Shown here: positions 25,320 through 32,478 of the stretch, piece after piece
Position numbering within the stretch: position 1 is the first letter of the stretch
How the letters are laid out: every line of letters begins with the position of its first letter
Source of the DNA: an archaeon
GTDB taxonomy: Archaea; Thermoproteota; Nitrososphaeria; Nitrososphaerales; Gagatemarchaeaceae
DNA: 64,000 nucleotides
Assembly: GCA_021823325.1 (NCBI GenBank)
Contig: JAKAOG010000001.1
Location: 186,001 to 250,000 of the forward strand
Direction of reading: 5' to 3'
Translations under genes and position numbers: made by a program
The notes under the pieces: generated by a model
Database searches by the model: none
What the model saw: the letters and a program-made list of their open reading frames with translations, nothing else
Told to the model about the DNA's origin: nothing

Positions 25320-25499
25320 ATGTCACAATACACGAAAGGGCAAAGCTGGGGAGCCCTGAAGAAGGCGTGGCGTGGCTACAAGGTGGCCAAGGTCCAGAAG
25401 AACGCAGAGGACATGAAGAAGTACGCCGAACGCATCCGGACCCTTCAGAGCGAGCTCGGGCTCGTACAGGCGAAGTTCCCTGAGCTAGGTCTCAACTAG
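25320..25499 (+). CDS. Small basic helical protein, 59 residues
   Basis: A short frame with its own TATA box encodes a Lys/Arg-rich protein that looks fully helical: KKAWRGYKVAKVQKNAEDMK in the middle and a heptad-like end, ERIRTLQSELGLVQ. A coiled coil or nucleic-acid contact is possible. I recognise no family. It has its own promoter and a clean ATG, and it is followed by a convergent gene, which supports it being real. Confidence 0.6.
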   Translation: MSQYTKGQSWGALKKAWRGYKVAKVQKNAEDMKKYAERIRTLQSELGLVQAKFPELGLN

Positions 25500-25518
25500 A
25501 CCCAGCTCTCCCTCCCTT

Positions 25519-25896
25519 TTACCTCACGAGATCAGCGTGGTTAGTGATTATCTGGTTCCTGAGGTCCTGTGCCTGTTGGAGCGTGAAATCTGGCTCTGCT
25601 GAGACGAGCACCAGTTTGTCGCCGAGGTAGAACGTCATGATGTTCAGCCTCTCTCTCTTGTTGAAAGTGAACTGGTTCTTGCCGAAATAACGGTCCCAAG
25701 TCTTGTCGTTGTTGATCTGGATTGTTATCCCGGCAATGAGCCTGATGTCCTCGCTCTGAGGCTCAAGGGATGGTATCCCCTTCTTCATCCCTCCGGCTAT
25801 CTGCCTCCCCGAACCGTCGAGGATCTGCGCGGAACGAACCCTCCTGTCGAACTTGAACATCTCGGTGATGATCTTGTCCCATTGGACTGCTAGCAT
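25519..25896 (-). CDS. DUF6659-like thaumarchaeal protein
   Basis: The 125-residue protein resembles the small thaumarchaeal DUF6659 family, with WDKIITEMFKFDRRVRSAQILDGSGRQIAGGMKKGI, IRLIAGITIQINNDKTWDRYFGK and MTFYLGDKLVLVSAEP. The alternating strands and helices suggest a roadblock/PAS-like sensor fold, but this is inference. Function unknown. An AT-rich stretch around 25980-26000 probably carries its promoter and that of the divergent DoxX gene. Confidence 0.6.
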   Translation of the reverse strand: MLAVQWDKIITEMFKFDRRVRSAQILDGSGRQIAGGMKKGIPSLEPQSEDIRLIAGITIQINNDKTWDRYFGKNQFTFNKRERLNIMTFYLGDKLVLVSAEPDFTLQQAQDLRNQIITNHADLVR

Positions 25897-26019
25897 TACG
25901 ACCTGCCCAGTGGGAGGCGGTGAGATATAAGTGACACCCCCACCGGCCGGAACTTCGTCCCTGGCGACGGTGATCTTCAGTAAGTTTTTTGTACCAGTAA
26001 ATTTCGGCTACCTCTGGAA

Positions 26020-26430
26020 TTGGCAATCGTCAGCGCTGACCTGGTCTCCCTGATCCTGAGGGTGGCGGTAGGAGCAGCTCTCATCGCTCACGGTGTCCCT
26101 AAGGTGAAAGGTGGATGGGGCGCTCAGTCTGGCCAGTGGGTAGGGACAATGGGGGTCCCGCCGTTCGCCGCGAGGCTTGTGACCCTTCTGGAGTTCTTCG
26201 GAGGCATCTTCCTCATCGTTGGCTTTCTGGTGCCGCTTGTCGCGGCTCTATTCGTCATCCAGTTCGCCGCCATCATCTTGATGAAGTCGTCCAAGATGAA
26301 AGCGAACTTCATGGGGGCAGGAGGGAAGCCCGGGTTCGAGATCGACTTCACCTATCTCTTGCTGGCACTGGCGATACTCCTCATCGGGTCCGGTGCGTTC
26401 TCGGTCGACGCGCTAATCGGCATCGTATAG
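26020..26430 (+). CDS. DoxX family membrane protein
   Basis: The 136-residue protein has four predicted helices and the DoxX pattern: LILRVAVGAALIAHGVPKVKGGWG, then MGVPPFAARLVTLLEFFGGIFLIVGF and MGAGGKPGFEIDFTYLLLALAILLIG. DoxX proteins are quinone-interacting or redox-associated membrane proteins of uncertain role. It starts at TTG 26020 after the AT-rich promoter shared with the divergent gene. Confidence 0.85.
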   Translation: MAIVSADLVSLILRVAVGAALIAHGVPKVKGGWGAQSGQWVGTMGVPPFAARLVTLLEFFGGIFLIVGFLVPLVAALFVIQFAAIILMKSSKMKANFMGAGGKPGFEIDFTYLLLALAILLIGSGAFSVDALIGIV

Positions 26431-26473
26431 CGCCGTCGGCGAACGCCGATTTTGTCGAATCATCGTTACGGAC

Positions 26474-26962
26474 TTGTTGACAGTGTTTGACTCAGCCTCT
26501 GAAGTGGCGCATCGCCCCGTATCAAAGACAACTATGGTCCTAGAAGTAGCAACCATCCTGCTTGGCGCGTGCGTGGGCGCGGTAGTCGTGATCTACGCTG
26601 CGGCAAGTGGCTATTTCGGACACAGGAACACGAAGGCCGCCGCTCCAGTGACTTCCATAGAGACTTACCCGTCGACGACTGAGCGGGCATCTGATGTCTC
26701 TGCCGCGGAAACGTCTGCCGTGGCTGCGCCTGCTGCATCATCTGCACCAGAGCCAGCACCTGCACCTCAAGCAGCACCTTCGGGGCTGTACGAAACAGTC
26801 CAGCCCGCACCTGCGCCCGTAACCTTCTCGGCGCCGTCGTCCGTCTCCATCGGGGCACCCACGTTGGCGAAGAAGCCGACGCGGACCTACAGAAGGAGAA
26901 CCGCTCCGGTGAGGAGCGCAACCGGCGTGAAGAAGACCCTGGCCAAGCCCAAGAAGCGCTAA
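26474..26962 (+). CDS. Single-helix membrane protein with Ala/Pro-rich region and basic tail
   Basis: One hydrophobic helix (about residues 23-45) is followed by about 85 residues rich in Ala, Pro, Ser and Thr, and then a strongly basic C-terminus (KKPTRTYRRR and KKTLAKPKKR). It resembles a membrane anchor with a disordered linker and a nucleic-acid- or wall-binding tail. I chose TTG 26474; ATG 26534 just before the helix is also possible. A hairpin follows 18 bases after the stop. Confidence 0.55.
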   Translation: MLTVFDSASEVAHRPVSKTTMVLEVATILLGACVGAVVVIYAAASGYFGHRNTKAAAPVTSIETYPSTTERASDVSAAETSAVAAPAASSAPEPAPAPQAAPSGLYETVQPAPAPVTFSAPSSVSIGAPTLAKKPTRTYRRRTAPVRSATGVKKTLAKPKKR

Positions 26963-26980
26963 GCGAGAAGACGAAAAGAA

Positions 26981-27006
26981 GAGCGTGGGTTCATAAACCC
27001 ACACTC
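26981..27006 (+). terminator. Hairpin between the Ala/Pro-rich gene and endonuclease IV
   Basis: GTGGGTT-CATA-AACCCAC forms a perfect seven-base stem at 26985-27002, and GAG/CTC extends it to 26981-27006 with one mismatch. T-rich TCTTTT follows. It could end or process the upstream transcript. Archaeal termination usually needs only T-runs, so the role of the hairpin is not certain. Confidence 0.45.
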
Positions 27007-27024
27007 TGCCTCTTTTGACGCATT

Positions 27025-27876
27025 TTGACTGAAGAACCTATGGTCGGGCTGCACGTATCAGCCGCAGGTTCCCCTGAGTTCGCTTTCGACAGAGCCAAGG
27101 AGATAGGCGCCAACACGTTCCAGATCTTCACGAGGAACCCTAACCAGTGGAAGTTCAAACCGATCCCCGACGAGACGGTCGCCGCCTTCAGGGAGAAGAG
27201 AAAGGAAGCAGGTTTCAGGCGCATCGTGGACCATATGCCCTATCTCCCCAACCTCGCATCCTCTGAGAAGGCAACCATGAAAATCAGCAGATTCACCCTC
27301 GAGGAAGAGCTCAAGCGGTGCGACGCCCTGGGGATCGACTATCTCGTGGTGCACCTCGGGAGCCACCTCGGCAAAGGGGCAGCCGTGGGTATCGCCAACA
27401 TCGCCGCAGCGTGCAACCAGGCGATCGCAGCCAGCCAGGGGAACGCGTCTATCCTCCTCGAAAACATGGCGGGACAGAAGAACTGCGTCGGAGCGAGGTT
27501 CGAGGAGATACGGGCCATACTTGACAAGGTAGCCGACAGCAAGCGCGTCGGCGTGTGCCTTGACTCTTGTCATGTCTACGCCGCGGGGTTCGACCTGGCT
27601 AGCGAGGAAGCCGTAGACGACACGATGGGCCTGTTCGACCAGCTTGTCGGACTGGAAAGTCTGAAGGTCGTGCACCTGAACGACTCAAAGGGGCCCCTGG
27701 GGGGGAGGCTTGACAGGCACGAGAACATTGGAGAGGGGAAGATCGGACGCAAGGGCATCAGGGCCTTTCTTCACTATCGGGGGGTTGACGAGAGGCCGGT
27801 CATCATGGAGACCCCCTATGAAGACTACAAGACCATGGAAAAGAGCATCAGGCTCGTCCGCACCCTGATGCAATAG
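27025..27876 (+). CDS. nfo: Endonuclease IV (AP endonuclease)
   Basis: The 283-residue TIM-barrel enzyme has the zinc-ligand segments of Nfo: VGLHVSAAGS, FQIFTRNPNQW, VVHLGSHLG, LLENMAGQ, VGVCLDSCHVYAAGFD and VVHLNDSKGPLGGRLDRHENIGEG. It cuts the backbone at abasic sites in DNA. The start is TTG at 27025. Length is normal for the family. Confidence 0.95.
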   Translation: MTEEPMVGLHVSAAGSPEFAFDRAKEIGANTFQIFTRNPNQWKFKPIPDETVAAFREKRKEAGFRRIVDHMPYLPNLASSEKATMKISRFTLEEELKRCDALGIDYLVVHLGSHLGKGAAVGIANIAAACNQAIAASQGNASILLENMAGQKNCVGARFEEIRAILDKVADSKRVGVCLDSCHVYAAGFDLASEEAVDDTMGLFDQLVGLESLKVVHLNDSKGPLGGRLDRHENIGEGKIGRKGIRAFLHYRGVDERPVIMETPYEDYKTMEKSIRLVRTLMQ

Positions 27877-27918
27877 CGCGATTCGGTCAAATACGGGAGT
27901 AAACCCGATGGCTGGCGC

Positions 27919-28026
27919 GGGCCCGTAGCTTAGATCCAGATGCGGAGAGAAATCAGGTAGAGCATCGGGCTTTTAACCCGAGGGTCAGCGAATGCCCCTA
28001 AACGGGTTCGATTCCCGTCGGGCCCG
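27919..28026 (+). tRNA. tRNA-Lys (TTT) with variable-region intron and D-loop insertion
   Basis: Acceptor GGGCCCG/CGGGCCC (27919-27925, 28019-28025), anticodon stem TCGGG/CCCGA with loop CTTTTAA (anticodon TTT at 27972-27974), and T-arm ACGGG-TTCGATT-CCCGT all fold. Between the anticodon and T stems there are 20 bases instead of five. A 15-base intron (27987-28001) fits a bulge-helix-bulge: CCCG/CGGG outer, AGGG/CCCT central, bulges TCA and AAA, GC/GC inner. The D loop (27932-27959) has 28 bases, about 18 too many; ATC is repeated at both ends of that excess, but I could not find a clean splice motif. CCA is not encoded. A TATA-like TCAAATAC lies at 27887-27894. Confidence 0.9.
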
Positions 28027-28289
28027 CGGACTTGAGCCAACCTTCGGCGTTAATGGAGAACCCGTGATGGTGTGCGGAATGTTCAAAACACTGAACCGTC
28101 TCGACATCAAGCCGTGATGCGCCAGGCGCGGATTTCCTCGGCCCGAATGGCGCGCGCAACCGGCAACGTTGAAGATAGCACTAGCAATGTCTTCCCGATC
28201 ATGCGCCGCACGGTACTGGATGGCGTGCTGGATCTCGGGCCATCGAATGGTGGGGGCGACATTGGCTTCGGAACGAACGGGGCGTCCCC
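28027..28289. other. No gene recognised downstream of tRNA-Lys
   Basis: This 263-base stretch has overlapping frames on both strands but none with a recognisable product or clear start signal. Base usage looks less GC-biased at third positions than in the flanking housekeeping genes. No repeat of the tRNA 3' end was spotted nearby. Confidence 0.4.
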
Positions 28290-28790
28290 GTGACTGCGAG
28301 AAGGGTACGTCCTCCACGCCGCGTTCGACCAGAGTTCCCAGCCGAATGGCACGTGCCAAATGACCCGAAGAAGTGGATCACCTGGGACCATGCTAACGGA
28401 AAGCTGGAGAAGGAGGAGGTCTACTGGGTGTCAACCACGCGCCCGGATGGAAGGCCCCACGCCGCGCCGGTCTGGGGGGCATGGACGGACTGCACCTTCC
28501 ACTTCGAAACCGATCCACGGTCGGTCAAAGGCGTCAATCTCTCTAGGAACCCGAACGTTATCATACACTTACAGGACGGAAGCGATACAGTGATTGTTGA
28601 GGGAATCGCCTCGATTGAGCGGTCTGCTTCGGTGCTGAAGAAACTGCAGACGGTCTACTTACAGAAGTATGAGTATACGCCCTCTTGGTCCGAAGGGTCT
28701 GGCCAGGTTGTGTATCGGGTTGTCCCTAAGGTGGCTCACGCATGGAAGAACCCACGGATGCATAGAAGCCTGGTCAAGTTCGTTTTCTGA
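28290..28790 (+). CDS. Pyridoxamine 5'-phosphate oxidase-like split-barrel protein
   Basis: The product belongs to the PPOX/split-barrel group: VYWVSTTRPDGRPHAAPVWGAW, TDPRSVKGVNLSRNPNVIIHLQDGSDTVIVEG and a tryptophan-rich end. Some members use F420, others FMN or heme. The first 22 residues are Arg/Pro-rich and unlike the family, so the real start may be the GTG in WHVPNDPKKW rather than the GTG at 28290. Codon use seems less biased than in neighbours. Confidence 0.75.
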   Translation: MTARRVRPPRRVRPEFPAEWHVPNDPKKWITWDHANGKLEKEEVYWVSTTRPDGRPHAAPVWGAWTDCTFHFETDPRSVKGVNLSRNPNVIIHLQDGSDTVIVEGIASIERSASVLKKLQTVYLQKYEYTPSWSEGSGQVVYRVVPKVAHAWKNPRMHRSLVKFVF

Positions 28791-28896
28791 GCCTCCGGTC
28801 TATCCTTCCGTCTAGGAGGATGGAGTCCTTCCTGCCCCCACTGTCATCCTCCCGTTGGAGCGGAAAGATGCGACGGTCGCGGAGGTTGGCTGCCTG

Positions 28897-29316
28897 TCAG
28901 GGCGCCGAGCGATCGACAGCGGCGTCTGCCCTTACGACCCACGCCACCAACCCTTCGACCTTGACGACCCGGATCTTCTCTCCGACTCGGATGAGCCCTT
29001 CGCTCTTCGCAGACCACAGCTCCGACCTCACCAGAACTACCCCCTTGGTATCCCTGTCGACATCTTCCACTACCTCACCGACTTCCCCGTCTATTCCCCA
29101 TTTCGCCGTTACCGGATGGATCTCCTCTCCTATCTTGACAGCGAACGTCACTATCCCTCCTCCCAAGCAGATAGCACCAAGGACTTCGAAGAAGATGGAT
29201 CCCCTGAGCGCCCCTTCGGCCATGCCGACCAGCCCCAGAACGAAGAACGCCCCTATGACCACGATTCCCCCGGGACCCCACCTCCGAAAATCGAACGCCG
29301 GGACCTCCTTCGACAT
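28897..29316 (-). CDS. NfeD-like membrane protein with OB-type domain
   Basis: From the ATG at 29316 the protein has two hydrophobic helices and then a beta-rich domain: IDGEVGEVVEDVDRDTKGVVLVRSELWSAKS followed by IRVGEKIRVVKVEGLVAWV. That matches the C-terminal OB domain of NfeD proteins, which partner with SPFH/stomatin membrane proteins. No stomatin gene is in the window. Assignment is moderate. Confidence 0.65.
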   Translation of the reverse strand: MSKEVPAFDFRRWGPGGIVVIGAFFVLGLVGMAEGALRGSIFFEVLGAICLGGGIVTFAVKIGEEIHPVTAKWGIDGEVGEVVEDVDRDTKGVVLVRSELWSAKSEGLIRVGEKIRVVKVEGLVAWVVRADAAVDRSAP

Positions 29317-29376
29317 GTGCTTGTCTCGCCGTGGAGTCACTACTAAGCTGTTTTCAGTTCTTACCTGCAGTATGCT

Positions 29377-29877
29377 TCAGGACATGATCGCGTCACGCAT
29401 GTCTTCTGACTCGGCGACCAGCTTACCATAGTCCCACGAGGTGAAATATGCGGGGGTGATTTCGAACACGACGTACCCGCCTTTCTTCACCTTGTCAAGC
29501 GCGAACTCGATGAGCGGTTTGTCCTTCTTCACGTACCTTCGTAATATCTTCGAAGCAATCGAATACGATTTCGCTTTTGAAACGACAAGCTTCGCCGTTC
29601 CCTTCCCCTTCACCCCCTTGTAGGGCCATCTGTCGCTGTCCACGTCAAAATAGACAGACTTGTTCCTCCTGATGTTGGCGGCCTTCTTCAAGGCCGGCTC
29701 CGTGTAGAAGTACAGCTTGGTCGTCGCCGAGTCGAAATGATACCAAACCGGATGGATCATCGGGCTCCCGTCGGAGTTCAGGGTCCCCAGGAGGAGCGTA
29801 GACCTGCTGCTTTCAAGGAACCTCCTGGCGTCATGCTCTGACATGCCGATGCCTTCTTGTCCTTCGTAGCTCTTCAT
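29377..29877 (-). CDS. PPOX-class split-barrel protein
   Basis: The protein has the PPOX pattern: EHDARRFLESSRSTLLLGTLNSDGSPMIHPVWYHFD, LYFYTEPALKKAANIRRNKSVYFDVD and RWPYKGVKGKGTAKLV. These proteins bind flavin or F420 and reduce varied substrates. I chose the ATG at 29877 (MKSYEG); a longer frame to 29943 is Arg/Trp-rich and unlike the family. It is divergent from the broken VOC gene. Confidence 0.78.
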   Translation of the reverse strand: MKSYEGQEGIGMSEHDARRFLESSRSTLLLGTLNSDGSPMIHPVWYHFDSATTKLYFYTEPALKKAANIRRNKSVYFDVDSDRWPYKGVKGKGTAKLVVSKAKSYSIASKILRRYVKKDKPLIEFALDKVKKGGYVVFEITPAYFTSWDYGKLVAESEDMRDAIMS

Positions 29878-29975
29878 GTCCCACCGCCCGGCCAACGGCG
29901 ATACTTCAACTCGACCGCCCCACCATCGCGTCGCCACGTTCACGTATCGTAGCCGTCGCTTGCCGCCTGACCCCT

Positions 29976-30361
29976 GTGACCACGAGCGCCATCGACGTCC
30001 GTGAGACGATCGCAGAAATCACTGTCAGCGACCTGACGACCTCCGGGGACTGGTACCCCGCCTGTTCGGCAAAGGGCCCGACCTCGAACCCTTCGAAGGG
30101 AACGCTGAGTACAAAATCGGCGGGCGCTGGGTCCAGATAGTCAAGGGGGCTGTCCGACCGTCTAGCTGGACCATCCTGTTCGAGGTCTGGGACCTCGCTC
30201 ATGAGAGATCGCGCCTGATGAAGGGGGATATCCGTGCTCCAGAAGTCAAGACCGTCCCGAACGTGATCTCCTGGTTTGACATCAGTGACCCCGAGGGGAA
30301 AGCGATGCGCTGGTTACAGGTCCTCACGACAGACAAGAAGGTCGTGGGCGACAGAGCCTAG
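29976..30361 (+). pseudogene. VOC/glyoxalase family gene with a one-base frameshift
   Basis: A GTG at 29976 opens a frame reading ...TVSDLTTSGDWYP, after which the frame must shift to give RLFGKGPDLEPFEGNAEYKI, then GGRWVQ, SWTILFEVWD, VISWFDISDPEGKAMRW and a stop at 30361. Together these are a normal VOC protein of about 128 residues. The shift falls at the C-run TACCCCG near 30054-30060, where one more C would restore the frame. It is either a recent mutation or a base-call error. Function of the intact protein is unknown. Confidence 0.75.
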
Positions 30362-30431
30362 CCGCGCAAAGAAGCTCAACGGCAATGGCACTCCCATCAT
30401 GCATAAGTCGCCCCGCCCCGGACCCCGAACG

Positions 30432-31322
30432 ATGACGGGACGAAGCGCGCCGAATGTCAGAGGGCTGTTCACCGCGCTGATCACCCCCTTTGACTCGAAG
30501 GGGAGGGTAGACGAAGGGCAGCTCGCCCGACTCGTGAAGTTCCAGGTCTCGAAAGGGGTTGACGGCATCTATCCTTGCGGAAGTACGGGCCTTGGGCCGA
30601 TGCTGAACACGGATGAAAGGAAACAGGTCGCTGAAACCGTCATCGACGCCGCAGGAGGGAAGGTCCCCGTGGTGGTGCAGGTAGGAAGCGCCGACACGGC
30701 GTCTACGGTAAAGCTGGCCAAGCACGCGGAGGCTCACGGCGCGTACGCCGTCGCCAGCCTGACGCCCTACTATTACAAGCCAGGCGAGAGCGCCACGATC
30801 AAGCACTTCCAGGCTCTCTCTGAGGCTGTCGACGTGCCCGTGTTCGCCTACAACATACCGCATCTCACCGGAAACAACCTCACCCCGAGCGCCGTGGCAG
30901 AGCTTTCGAAGGTCGGTGTTTCAGGGATAAAGGAATCATCCCGCGACTTCCTCCAACTTCTGGATCTGATCTCAGCCGCCCCGGACGGCTTCGTGGTGAT
31001 GAACGGGGTCGAGGAATACGGCCTCTTCGCCCTGCTGTCCGGCGCCGACGGCCTCGTCAGCGGGGGGGCCAGCGCGTTCCCTGAGATAATGGAGAATCTG
31101 GTGTCAGCAGGCGAGAAGGCAGACCGGGCAGCCGCGCTGTCGGCCCAGAAGAGGGCTCAGCAGGCGAAGGCGCTGGTCAGATCGAGCCCGATCCCGTACT
31201 ACTACGCGATACTGAAAGCCAGGGGCATCGACTGTGGGGACCCTAGGCCTCCCTTCCAGCCGGTGGGCAAGGCAGACGCGGCGAAGGCCCACTCTGCTCT
31301 CCGACGGCTAGGCATGGGCTAG
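30432..31322 (+). CDS. DapA/NAL-family class I aldolase
   Basis: The protein follows the dihydrodipicolinate synthase/N-acetylneuraminate lyase fold: GLFTALITPFDSKGRVDEGQL, YPCGSTGLGPML, VPVVVQVGSADTAST, the catalytic tyrosine in FAYNIPHLTGNNL and the Schiff-base lysine in SGIKESSRDF. The usual GTTGE signature reads GSTGL, so the glutamate is missing. It could be a 2-keto-3-deoxy sugar-acid aldolase or another retro-aldolase; DapA itself is less likely. A TATA-like GCATAAGT (30400-30407) precedes the ATG at 30432 by 25-32 bases, favouring this start over 30276 or 30399. Confidence 0.8.
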   Translation: MTGRSAPNVRGLFTALITPFDSKGRVDEGQLARLVKFQVSKGVDGIYPCGSTGLGPMLNTDERKQVAETVIDAAGGKVPVVVQVGSADTASTVKLAKHAEAHGAYAVASLTPYYYKPGESATIKHFQALSEAVDVPVFAYNIPHLTGNNLTPSAVAELSKVGVSGIKESSRDFLQLLDLISAAPDGFVVMNGVEEYGLFALLSGADGLVSGGASAFPEIMENLVSAGEKADRAAALSAQKRAQQAKALVRSSPIPYYYAILKARGIDCGDPRPPFQPVGKADAAKAHSALRRLGMG

Positions 31323-31900
31323 CTTCTGGCGGCCAGCTCTTTGTGCCGGAAACACCCGGTCACATGGTCGTTGACCATCCCGGTCGCCTGCATGTGGGCG
31401 TAGCAGATTGTGGGCCCCACGAACCGAAACCCGCGCTCTATCAGGTCCCTGCTCATCGCCTCCGCGACAGGCGTGACCGCGGGTATCTCCTTCAGCGTGC
31501 GCCAGCGGTTGACCTTGGGCTTCCCGCCTACGAACTTCCAGATGTAAGAATCGAAGCTGCCGAACTCTCTCTGTACGGCGAGAAAGGATTTTGCGTTCTG
31601 GATGGCGGAGTTGATCTTCAGCCTGTTCCTGATTATCCCAGCGTCGCCAAGCAGGCTTTCCACCTTCTTCTGGTCGAACCTTGCGACCCTGGCTGGGTCG
31701 AACCCGGAGAAGGCAGCCCTGAAATTCTCTCTCTTCCGAAGGATCGTCCACCAGCTCAGCCCTGCCTGCGCCCCCTCGAGGACGAGGAACTCGAAGAGGG
31801 TCCGGTCGTCATGGACGGGGACTCCCCACTCCTTGTCGTGGTAGTCCCGGAAGAGCGGGACGTCCAGCGACGACCAGCCGCACCGCGTGACCTCCTTCAC
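31319..31900 (-). CDS. tag: DNA-3-methyladenine glycosylase I
   Basis: The 193-residue protein matches Tag: RCGWSSLDVPLFRDYHDKEWGVPVHDDRTLFEFLVLEGAQAGLSW at the start, then ILRKRENFRAAFSGFDP and the zinc-associated end GPTICYAHMQATGMVNDHVTGCFRH. Tag removes 3-methyladenine from DNA. It is mainly a bacterial family, so transfer is possible. It overlaps the convergent aldolase gene by four bases. Confidence 0.95.
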   Translation of the reverse strand: MKEVTRCGWSSLDVPLFRDYHDKEWGVPVHDDRTLFEFLVLEGAQAGLSWWTILRKRENFRAAFSGFDPARVARFDQKKVESLLGDAGIIRNRLKINSAIQNAKSFLAVQREFGSFDSYIWKFVGGKPKVNRWRTLKEIPAVTPVAEAMSRDLIERGFRFVGPTICYAHMQATGMVNDHVTGCFRHKELAARS

Positions 31901-31983
31901 GCCTCATGTCCCGCGACGATGGTAAATCAACTGTATCTTGGACGTCCTAACGCGTAAGTAGACCGTTCCTTCCCCTTCACCTA

Positions 31984-32121
31984 ATGCCAGTCTGCCCAAA
32001 GTGCGGCAAGCTCATCAGTTCGAAGAAGTACAAGCGGCACATCGAACGATGTGGTGAGACCCACAAACACGCAGCGGGCCCCCTCCCGGCGAGCGGGGAC
32101 AACTTCTTCTCGCGTGTTTGA
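31984..32121 (+). CDS. Tiny zinc-finger protein, 45 residues
   Basis: An ATG at 31984 opens a 45-residue frame with CPKCGKLISSKKYKRHIERC, a Cys-X2-Cys...His-X3-Cys zinc-finger pattern near the N-terminus, then a Pro/Ser-rich tail. A TATA-like CGTAAGTA lies about 25-32 bases upstream. Small zinc fingers like this are common in Nitrososphaeria and may bind nucleic acid. Function unknown. Confidence 0.7.
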   Translation: MPVCPKCGKLISSKKYKRHIERCGETHKHAAGPLPASGDNFFSRV

Positions 32122-32156
32122 AACTTAAAACCACCCCCAGGCTTGGGCCGCCAAGC

Positions 32157-32262
32157 GCCCTGGTCGTATAGAGGTCAGTATGCTGCCCTGTCATCGGCTA
32201 CGCCGACAGAGCGGCAGCGACCCGGGTTCGAAATCGCTGTGACGAAAGTCCCGGCCAGGGCG
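32157..32262 (+). tRNA. tRNA-Asp (GTC) with two introns
   Basis: Acceptor GCCCTGG/CCAGGGC (32157-32163, 32255-32261), D-stem GTAT/GTAT, anticodon stem CTGCC/GGCAG and anticodon GTC (32190-32192) fold well. An 18-base intron at 32194-32211 sits at the usual 37/38 site: central helix CTGT/ACAG, bulges CAT and AGC, inner helix CGGC/GCCG. A second 16-base intron at 32233-32248 sits in the T loop: outer CCGGG/CCCGG, central TTCG/CGAA, bulges AAA and AGT, inner TC/GA. Removing both gives the standard T loop TTCGAAT. A TATA-like CTTAAAA is at 32124-32130. CCA is not encoded as CCA directly after the discriminator G. Confidence 0.93.
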
Positions 32263-32478
32263 CCATCTCTGCCCGCTTCTCGACGAGGTTACGATGGCGG
32301 AAGTCGGCATCAGTCTACTGCGCATAGCGGTACCGCTGCCGAACTTGGCGGCCGACCCTCGTCTCGTGTCCTTGACGCCATCGACCCTCTGACTACCCTG
32401 CTGAACGCCCAGAGCTCCCCCGTCGCGAGCCTCCGCCTGCCGCACAAGCCCGACCTCCTCCAGTACGGCTGACGTGGG

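Noticed and set aside
27985-28359. A 124-codon minus-strand frame across tRNA-Lys and the stretch after it
   Set aside because: It overlaps a tRNA and the start of the PPOX gene, and its product matches no family that I know.
32263-32478. Possible gene after tRNA-Asp
   Set aside because: Only short or overlapping frames without start signals or motifs; no gene supported.
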